Assembly (NCBI GenBank): GCA_963970005.1
Contig: CAXAMN010022695.1
Span: forward strand, 1,348,297 to 1,412,296
Source: Durusdinium trenchii
Lineage: Eukaryota > Sar > Dinophyceae > Suessiales > Symbiodiniaceae
Reading direction: 5' to 3'
Length of the DNA: 64,000 nt
Within the stretch, counting starts at the first letter, position 1; each line of letters begins with the position of its first letter. Of the stretch, positions 37,591-45,700 are shown piece by piece. A program made the translations under genes and the position numbers. The notes under the pieces are model-generated. The model was given only the letters and a program-made list of their open reading frames with translations. It searched no databases and had not been told where the DNA came from.

Positions 37591-39492
37591 CTAATCATCT
37601 GACTCGCTTGAGTCTTCACGAACCCTTGAGGTTCCAGAAAAACCGCGACGCGGCTCCCAAGGGTCATTTGACCTGGGCCTCACTGGCATCTGCGTGGACA
37701 CCCCCATCCAAGTTGGCATCTCCCCATCTTGGTCCTCAGCTGGTGGTAGTACAGGATCTGGTCCTCTGTAGATTTCTCGATTCGGGGGTGCCAAGTTGCT
37801 TCGCACCACCCTCCACCCTTGAGCGGTCATCTCGTCCAAGGTTGGCGGTTCTTCATCCTCACTGGCCAGAGTTCTCCTCCAGTCAGGTCTTTCTGCACTG
37901 CTCGACTCACTCTCCACCGGCCGGTTCTCCACAGGGGATCCCGCATCAACGGTCAAGTCCCGCATGAACGCCAGCCAATCATCCCGTACATCATCCTCCA
38001 GCGTGGTTCCATCATGTCCTCCAGGTCCTTGTGCCCAATAGGCAGGGTCATAATCCCACCCTCGATCCATCTCTTCACTCACCAAGGAAAGCTCTCGGGA
38101 ATCTCCAGACGTCCCCGATCCTTCAACTTCTCCTCGCTGTTGATGGCCATGAAGCCGCTGCCCATAGCCTCCAATGCCACTGCTACTTGCTCCCTCATTC
38201 ACCCTTGTGCTGAGTTCCGAACCAGATTCCACCGGATTCGGATCCTGTCCTTGATGATCTGGTCGGACATCTCGAGGCGCTCCTTCCATCTCTGGACCAT
38301 GTTCCGCAATGCCCGGCATTGGCGGTGGTCCGGAAGTCAGTGAACCGCTCATCGAGGAAGACGTCCTATCGCCCTGTCCTCTGGTAGTTGATGAACTGGA
38401 GGTCGAAGTCAAAGTCCCCGCCGTTGGGTCTGGATGAAGATCCCTGAAGAAAGTATATCCTACCCAGGGGTCCCTCATTGGTGGTTCCGTGTCTCTCCTC
38501 CATTCATCATCCCTGATCACCTTTTTCCCATGGCACCACAACACGGTAATTCTCCGATCTTGAATGTGGCTACAGTCCATAGGTGTGTGTCGATGAATTG
38601 GATGGAATGGTCTCATCCTTTGCTTCACATGATGTCTGACCCACCATCCCCCTGGAAGTCGGTCCCATCGATCTTGACCCCTCGAAGGCATAGTGAACCT
38701 CCTCCACATCCAGGGTCGATCGTAGTCCACAACTGGAACCTCTCCAGCAGTCGTCGACGATGTCCCTCCGAGCCCTGTTGACGATCCCTCCCTCAGAGCG
38801 GCCAATCGTGCCCTCTTCGAGTTGCCGCCATGGCTCACATCTACCGCGTAATCCCGGGAGCCCTCAGGGCTAGGTTCACTAATGGGTTCCTCTTCCGACC
38901 CATCCTCTCTACTGCAGGCGGGTTCATCTTCCCTCACCTGATCTTGAAGTCCATATGGTGGATCTGCATATTCATCTCTTATCGGCCCAGTGGCTCTCTT
39001 CTTAGAATCACAGCCGGCTCTCCAGCTGGTGGCCAAACTAGCTACCATCGCAGCTACGGCTAGGCTCTGAGCAGCCTTGCCCGTGGAACCTGATGGCCGC
39101 CACGTCAGTACGCCCGCTAGTCCACCTACCAGAGCTGCGATCCTGGCCACTTTGGACCCTAAACTCTCAGAGGAAGCTTCCACAACTGGTTTCATCCCCA
39201 TCGCCACGAAGAAGTGCTGCCATCTCGCTGCAACTCCAATCGGCTTCGTCAGGAAGTCGGCCACCAAATGTTGACCTGGGATATGGATCACCTTCCAAGC
39301 GCCCCATTTGACTCGCTCTCGTAAAGCATGAGCTCGAAGGCGAAGGTGGCGTGTCCTCCAGGGTCCATCTGGCGCTTCAAGAATTCGGAGACCAGCTTGG
39401 TTGTCTCCCCCCAACCGGCATTCTGTTCCTGTTCCATCTCCGGTCCCTTCCAAGACGTTGGTCAATGCCGCCAAGGAATCCCCCATAGTCAT
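37591..39492 (-). CDS. RNase H C-terminal part plus long C-terminal extension of copia Pol (633 aa)
   Basis: This continues ORF2 after the nested element. The first residues, MTMGDSLAALTNVLEG, join in frame to the Glu-Ala before the insertion. RNase H supplies its further aspartate in GGDNQAG (D30) and ends with the copia hallmark HIPGQHLVADFLTKPI (about 70-85). The remaining ~530 residues are not a standard copia module. Two alanine-rich hydrophobic stretches at about 115-130 and 139-156 could be membrane segments. An acidic serine-rich stretch follows, then a tryptophan- and histidine-rich block (about 255-345) including WWVRHHVKQRMRPFHP. The C-terminus is acidic and disordered-looking. I cannot name a function; an envelope-like, targeting or chromatin-binding role would be guesswork. 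Confidence 0.9.
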   Translation of the reverse strand: MTMGDSLAALTNVLEGTGDGTGTECRLGGDNQAGLRILEAPDGPWRTRHLRLRAHALRERVKWGAWKVIHIPGQHLVADFLTKPIGVAARWQHFFVAMGMKPVVEASSESLGSKVARIAALVGGLAGVLTWRPSGSTGKAAQSLAVAAMVASLATSWRAGCDSKKRATGPIRDEYADPPYGLQDQVREDEPACSREDGSEEEPISEPSPEGSRDYAVDVSHGGNSKRARLAALREGSSTGLGGTSSTTAGEVPVVDYDRPWMWRRFTMPSRGQDRWDRLPGGWWVRHHVKQRMRPFHPIHRHTPMDCSHIQDRRITVLWCHGKKVIRDDEWRRDTEPPMRDPWVGYTFFRDLHPDPTAGTLTSTSSSSTTRGQGDRTSSSMSGSLTSGPPPMPGIAEHGPEMEGAPRDVRPDHQGQDPNPVESGSELSTRVNEGASSSGIGGYGQRLHGHQQRGEVEGSGTSGDSRELSLVSEEMDRGWDYDPAYWAQGPGGHDGTTLEDDVRDDWLAFMRDLTVDAGSPVENRPVESESSSAERPDWRRTLASEDEEPPTLDEMTAQGWRVVRSNLAPPNREIYRGPDPVLPPAEDQDGEMPTWMGVSTQMPVRPRSNDPWEPRRGFSGTSRVREDSSESDD

Positions 39493-39493
39493 A

Positions 39494-39515
39494 CACCATG
39501 GGGCCCCCCTAGTTA
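39494..39515 (+). repeat. Left terminal inverted repeat of nested element
   Basis: These 22 bases are the exact reverse complement of 41014-41035. The preceding TA at 39492-39493 is the target duplication. The repeat contains the palindromic core GGGGCCCC. Confidence 0.92.
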
Positions 39516-39831
39516 AAGAACTTATAACTTAAGATGCCACACTTAAAAAAGTTATAAGTTAGTTATATTGAACTTATCATAACTTAGTTATAAGTAAAGT
39601 TGCGGAAGTTACTAACTTCTGTAACTAGTTTGAGCGTGAAAGATGATGAAATCTTTGCAAAAATGAAACTGTGTGCAAAAAACTTGCAAAACATAATTTT
39701 TCTCAAAAAACATAACAAAAACCTTAGAAAAATGACTACCGCCTAATGTTTCTATGCGTGCGGCATTCCGCATCAATGTATGTGTGCGCCAAAATGTGTG
39801 TGTGTGTGTGTGTGTGTCCGTGTTGTGATGT

Positions 39832-40031
39832 GGGCGGAATGCCGCCAAACGAACAAACCGCAACAAGGCGGAATGCCGCCAAACAAACAAACAATCAAAG
39901 AACGGTCATATATATTTATTTATATACATATATATATATATAGGCGGAATGCCGCCAAACTTAAAGAACAATCATAAAGGCGGAACGCCGCCACAAAAGA
40001 ACAGCCATATAGGCGGAATGCCGCCAAACAA
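39832..40031. repeat. GGCGGAATGCCGCC hairpin repeats
   Basis: Five units of GGCGG-AATG-CCGCC (one GGCGGAACGCCGCC) followed by AAAC or a similar spacer occur across 200 bp, separated by irregular spacers. Each can fold as a 5-bp stem with a 4-base loop. They lie inside the nested DNA element, and I see none elsewhere in the window. Confidence 0.8.
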
Positions 40032-40085
40032 AGAACAGGTTAATACCTCTCTAAGGTACAAAATCAAAACATCCAAAATCGGAAA

Positions 40086-40366
40086 CCCAGATACCACCGG
40101 ATACCACCCAGATACGACCGGATACCACCGGATACCACCCGGATACCAACGGATACCGGCCGGATACCGCCCGGATACCACCGGATACCACCCGGATACC
40201 GCCGGATACCNNNNNNNNNNCCACCGGATACCACCCGGATACCGCCGGATACCGCCCGGATACCACCCGGATACCACCGGATACCACCCGGATACCACCG
40301 GATACCACATGGATACCACCGGATACCACCCGGATACCAGCGGATACCACCCGGATACCACTTGTA
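40086..40366. repeat. GGATACC minisatellite
   Basis: About 25 tandem units of a 10-11-bp repeat based on GGATACCACC and GGATACCACCC fill this stretch, with an assembly gap of 10 N in the middle. The array is open in several frames on both strands, which explains the spurious Tyr-Pro-rich ORFs. The true copy number is uncertain because of the gap. Confidence 0.95.
40211..40220. other. Assembly gap (10 N) in minisatellite
   Basis: Ten N bases interrupt the GGATACC array. The fixed size and position inside a repeat suggest a placeholder gap, so the array length is not reliable. Confidence 0.99.
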
Positions 40367-40486
40367 TATTTTTTGGCCTGGGCAGATGTAAAGACGGTAC
40401 CAAAGCCTCTGGGAATCAAAGGGCTGATGCTAGAGCCGCGATGTTGCTGGAACGTGCGGCTGGGCCGCGTGCGGGGACCGCAAGGT

Positions 40487-40737
40487 TCCTGCGGCTTGCC
40501 GCATACGCAACATCCCTGCTCAACAAACAGGAAAAACAAACAACGTCGTGGGAACAGCTACGCAAACTCACGTCAACAAGTGCATGAACAGATCTTTCAA
40601 TACAAAAATAGAGAAAACAGGTTCCTGCGGCTTGCCGTATACACAACTTCCCTGCTCAACAACACAAAAAACAAGGAACACGGAAACCTCTATGCAAACC
40701 CACGTCAACGACTACATGAGCTTACAGCATCAAAAAA
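40487..40737 (+). repeat. Imperfect ~130-bp tandem duplication inside nested element
   Basis: Two copies start GGTTCCTGCGGCTTGCCG (about 40487 and 40620) and continue with similar CCCTGCTCAACAA, GCAAAC and CACGTCAAC blocks. They differ by substitutions and small indels. The function is unknown; it shows that the cargo of this element grew by local duplication. Confidence 0.75.
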
Positions 40738-41013
40738 TCAATGTTTTCATTAAAAATATAGGAAAAACAGGTCCTGGGCATCATTTTTTCTGACATGTGA
40801 AAAAAAGATGATTTTCAGACATAAAAAACTAACTTCCGTAACTTTTTTTTAACTTACCGTGGTCCTTACTTACAACTAAGTTAAAACTAACCATCTAAGA
40901 TGTAACTTACATAGAACTACCGGTGAGACTTAATTTAGTTACACCAAGTTACAACAAGTTAAAACCATAGTTACACCAAGTTAAAACCATACATAGGATA
41001 CTTACAAGTAGTC

Positions 41014-41035
41014 TAACTAGGGGGGCCCCATGGTG
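41014..41035 (-). repeat. Right terminal inverted repeat of nested element
   Basis: This is an exact inverse copy of the left terminus. It is followed by TA at 41036-41037. The identity of the two termini suggests recent mobility. Confidence 0.92.
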
Positions 41036-42779
41036 TAGCCTCCGTATAGCCCAGCAGTTCTGCTTCCGCACTGGACAAGGTGCAAAATGCTTGCTGCCTG
41101 GATTCCCACTGGACTGGCTCTCCCCCATAGGTCCCAATCACGCCCTGACATCCTCTTCCAGAAGGAGGTCCAAACGATGCGTCTGAAAGGACGTCCACCC
41201 TCATCGTGGGTTGGTAATGTTCCCCAGGGATTGAAGACCGTGCTCGTCCATAGTGAAGCGACCATGACAAGGTGGTTTTCAAATATCCCAACATCTGACA
41301 TCCATACTCCAAGACCCTCTTTGGTGTTCGGGTCACTTGTCTTCCCATCCAAGCCACTCCATACGCCAGGTCCGGTCGGCTTCTCACTGACACCCACAGT
41401 AGCTCGCCCACCACACCCTGCGCCCTTCTCACATCCTCCAGTGTGACCTGCGCTTCCGGCTCCTCATTTGGTACACCTGGGAAAGGTACTGCAGTTGGGA
41501 TCACCGAGGGATGTCTGCTGAGGAGCTCCTGGATGTAGGCCTGCTGCCCCACATAGAGCCCGCTGTCCTCCTCGGCCGAGCTCCATCTCAGCTCAAATCC
41601 ACTGAACTTCGTCCATCTCTCACTGTTGACCCACTCCGCAGGGCTACATTTCCACTCCATCTCAATCCTGCCCAAGGCTCCCTTCACAATGTCCTTGGCA
41701 CCAACCACAATGAAGTCATCCACATAGACCCCAATGAAGCCCTTCGGAGGTGGTTCCTCCTGATCCAGCGGTCTTCTCTCTACGATCTTCCAAAGGTTGG
41801 GTTCCGGCGTCTCCCGAAGCTCCAATGTCATTCCTTCATATTGCCATTGAAAGGACCTCATCAGCCGATTTCGATATGTTGCCCAGTCAGCTGGCGAGGA
41901 TCGAAGGCCATAGAGGGCGTGTTGCACCCGCCATAGTTCTCTAGGACCCACAATACCAGCCTCCACCAAGATGCGCGGCGGCTTCACCACCACCAATCGT
42001 CGACTGGAGTCCTCCCTGGGTGCCAGAAGGAAAGCCGTCTTGACATCGCAAGTTGCAATTTCCCAGCTCATGGCGGCCGCTTTCCGAAGAAGGCATCGGA
42101 TTGTTGTTCCGTCAGCTCCGCCAGCATAAAGATTCTGGGATTCCTCCTTGCCTGAAGTCGCTGCACCACTGCCATCCAGAGCTTCAAGCCGGTTTCCACA
42201 GACCACAATGCGAGCTCGTTTCTTCCCATGTGGTGCCTTGATAGTCGGAACCAACATCCCAGGCGCCACCTCCATCGCCTCATACAATGGATCCTTCTCC
42301 AACTCTTCCATGGTCGTCGGACTCAATGCCCTAGTTCCTTCAATCAAGGACTGGTACTCATCAGTCATCGGGGGCACCCACGCCGCAAGCTCCTGTCGGA
42401 CTCGTTGAAGAGGAACTGCATAGGTTTGCAACACCGCCGGTGGTGGAGCCCCAGGCTCCTGTAACTCCAAACCTGCTTCATTCTTCACCGCAGCCAACCT
42501 CACCGACTCCAGCTTACGATGTTGGTCCTCCAAGTGATCCTCTTGCACCAACAGTCCAGCTTCCAAAGCGGCCATCCATCGCCCTCTCTGTCTGCCCTGC
42601 TCTTCTCCAATAGCCTGATGGCGCAACTCTTCACTCCACAACCTCTTCATCAGCAAGTGCGACCTCACCTCCATGGCGTGCCACTCCTCAGCTTGATCCC
42701 AAGAACAACTAGAGCCCTTCCATAGACCTCCAGTCCGACGTTCTCGGTAGTCGTCCCACATACTCCAAGTTGCCACCAC
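41036..42779 (-). CDS. Copia reverse transcriptase and RNase H, 5' part (ORF2), interrupted
   Basis: This frame overlaps the end of ORF1 by 71 nt and lies in the +1 frame relative to it. Residues about 155-400 are a copia reverse transcriptase with CDVKTAFLLAP (D245) and the catalytic YVDD box at 352-355. RNase H starts near residue 526, with VDVLSDASFG (D533) and LSSAEAELLG (E572/E574). True sequence stops at Glu580-Ala581, where the nested DNA element enters. The read-through adds a few foreign residues and stops at 41013. How ORF2 is expressed is unclear: a +1 frameshift, a simple indel, or internal initiation at the 42779 methionine are all possible. The catalytic motifs shown are intact. 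Confidence 0.92.
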
Positions 42780-45700
42780 AGAAACCGCAGGAAATCTGTG
42801 TCGCCTCCACCAAGTCCAGCGTCCCTTCCACCGCCGCTTGCATGGAGCTCATCACCACCCCGCAGCCGCGAGTGTCTCTTGGATTCTCAGTCGGGACTTG
42901 GTGGGGATGCCGGGGTTGAAGAAGTCCACAATCTCCACAACACACCATCGCCAGCTCCCCAAGGCATTCCCAAGCTCTCCACCCCGACTGGTCTCCTTCC
43001 GACTCCGGCTCCGTCTCATCGACCACCTCCTCAACATCCTCCTCATCGTCCACAAACTCCAGACCACCACCACTGAAATCCCGCTCCAACTCCTCCAGGT
43101 AGTTCCTCAGCGGCCCGGAGATCTCCAACTCCACGCCAACCACCTCTTCCTCACCATCTCCCCCGACCATTGGCTCCATGGATTGATCGGTGGAGTCCAT
43201 CATGCCATTCATATCCTCTCCAAGTTGCCATACCGACAGCGAGTTCAATGGCGTGGGTTCCGGATTTTCCAAAATTGGTTCAGTGGTCTCCCCCCCAGCT
43301 CGTAGTACCCGAAGAGCTGGTTGGACTCCTGCATCAAAATGTCGAGCTACCACATCTTTTAGTGGGTGCGGGTCGAACGACTGCTTTCCTGTCAGTCGAT
43401 GTCTGATGCCCTTGTCCTTGAGGTCCACCTCCTGCAGCTCCAGTACTGCTTCCAATGTTTTCGAAGGGGTCACCACCGTCCGAAGATGTTGAATTCTGTT
43501 CTGTTTGTCCTTGGCTACCCAACCAGATGACATCAACGGACTTGGTCCCAACACCTGCACTCTCTTGAACGGGTTGGTCAGCTCTCCAGTTTTGTGATGC
43601 CATCTCTTGGCTTTAGCCATGACCATCGATCCGAAGTTGACCATTGGCTTCGATCCCACTCCCAGCCTCTGAAGTTGTATGCGAAGTCGTTGGGTAGCAG
43701 CATGCCTCAGTGCGCATGGCCAGAGCGACGCCTCCACCTTGCTGGTGTGAAGAAGTAGCCTCATCCTTCGCTTGAGCTGCAGGAGCTCTGCTTCCACCCT
43801 GCCATTTGACTGGCTATCATCACCCGAGGTCATCGTGTGAACCATCTCCCTGGCCTGCACCCACTTGGCCACTGCCTTCGTGAGGAAGGACTTCTCCCGG
43901 TCCGAGTGCAGCCGACATGGCCGCACTCCCAGCATCCTGTAGTGAGCATGGACCTTGGAGAGCGCCTGCACGATGTCCTCAACCGCTCGAGATTGCATCG
44001 GCTCTGCAATCGTGAGGTTCTGAAGTGGAACCTCTTCCTGAGCTCGCTCCAGCGCAGCTTTCATGTTCAGCTCAGCCACCTGTTCCTCTGTCGCTAACTC
44101 CACTTCCTCTTTCTCCTCTTCAATCTCCACCACATCCTTGACCTCCGACTCATGGTCCCGTGGTTCCTCTGGTGCCCCAGCTAGATCCTTCACTATCGGC
44201 ACCGGGATCGTTGCCACCATCACATACCTGCACCACTGGTTCAATCCAAGGTCTCTTCCCTGCTCAAACGGACCCATGATGTCCACCGCCATCACGAAGG
44301 CAGACGAGGCGTTTCTGGAGCGTCGATGTGGGCTGGAGAATCCCATTGCTTCCACACAATCCCGACAATCTCTCCTGTAGGGAACGTGCTCTTGCTTGAT
44401 GTGCCTCTTCCATTCCTCCACATCCATCTTGGCCAATCCAATGTGAGCTCTCCCCCCAAACCGAAGATTCAAGGCCAGTCCAATCGCCTTCACCAGCCCA
44501 CTGGACCACCGCGCCCACGACCGAGATGCTTTCATTCTCTCTTGTAGCCCTCCCTCCACTGGGTCCGCCGATCCTCCTCCCCTGAGTCCATTCAGATCTT
44601 CCAGGTGACGAAGGTTGGTCAGCAAACTAGTGGGTTTTCGCCGGGAGTGCCCCGTTCGTCCTTGGTCGAAGCTAACCAAGCTCATTCCATACTCGTCCAC
44701 CATTCTCCTCAACAATGGCCATTCAAAGAAAGATGGGTGATCATGCCCGGCATCGACTCCATCTCCCACATAGCTTGCAGGGTCCTGCGGAGATTCCAGA
44801 AGAAATGCCACCGGATCAGGTCCTTCCCGATGCTCCTCCGCCAGGTGCCATAGCCCCACCTGCTTCACCACCAGTGCGGAATCCCCTCGCACCTGTTCAC
44901 GTTCCCGGGCCGTTAGCCCCTCCAGGCCCCAGCGATCATCGCCACGACCTCTCACTCTCCTTGGTCCTGGCGGCCCCTTGCACCTCAATCTGCTCGTGGT
45001 ACGACAAGGCGGACCCCCAACCACTCCTTTCACCTTCCCGGATCTGGCCAGCGAGCACACGTAGCTCCACACGTTCGCATTGTGCACATTGAAGCCATCT
45101 CCCAACTCCAAATCCAGGAAAATCCAATCCATGTCATCGGGCAGTGTGCCTTTCCACCTCCCTGTATCAGCTCCAGAGAAAAGGTGAATCACCAGGCCAC
45201 GACTTCGCTGATGTCGACGCCTCTGACGTCTATTCCAAGGCAGCAGCTCTGGGCTCGGTTCACTCGAAAACCCAACCATCATCTCCAGCACATCCTCCGG
45301 CACGTCCGGCATGATGCTACGCCACCAACTCCAGTCCACTTGGGACAATCTCTTCCGAGTCTTCTGGTTCTCTTCAAACTCTGCCAACATCACCATGGCG
45401 TCCTTTCTATTCATGACAGGGCACCCCGATCTCAGCCAACACTTCACAGCTCCAAGCTGCTGGTGCATGATCGTGCAACCCTGCCCATTCCAGTGAATGG
45501 CATACCCATTCTCCACTAGCAGACTCAGCGGCAAGATCGGCTCCACTGGCTCCAAGGACAAGAGGGTGTCAAAGTCCGGGTGCTTGTACAAAGTTGTACA
45601 TCCATGGGCAAGCTCCACCGTCACAGGCTGCAACCTCCCTCGCTCCTCCTGTCTTGCCATTCTCAATGGGTGAGTAGCTCCACCATCCAATAAGGCTAGC

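Larger units (their letters stand above)
39494..41035. mobile_element. Non-autonomous TIR DNA element nested in RNase H (1542 bp)
   Basis: The ends are perfect 22-bp inverted repeats (39494-39515 and 41014-41035) starting CACCATGGGGCC and ending GGCCCCATGGTG. A TA lies on each side (39492-39493 and 41036-41037). Deleting the element and one TA restores the RNase H frame as Glu-Ala-Met-Thr-Met-Gly, proving it is a later insertion with a TA duplication. Subterminal regions are dense in AACTTA/TAAGTT and AGTTA motifs, typical of transposase-binding zones. No transposase is encoded; the interior is minisatellite, small hairpins and a tandem duplication. TA duplication fits Tc1/mariner-like transposases, but the family is inferred. 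Confidence 0.9.

Noticed and set aside
40086-40366. CRISPR-like regular repeats
   Set aside because: The units are contiguous without unique spacers, in a eukaryotic transposon.
39949-40587. 212-aa frame across the N gap
   Set aside because: It is translated minisatellite, open in several frames on both strands.
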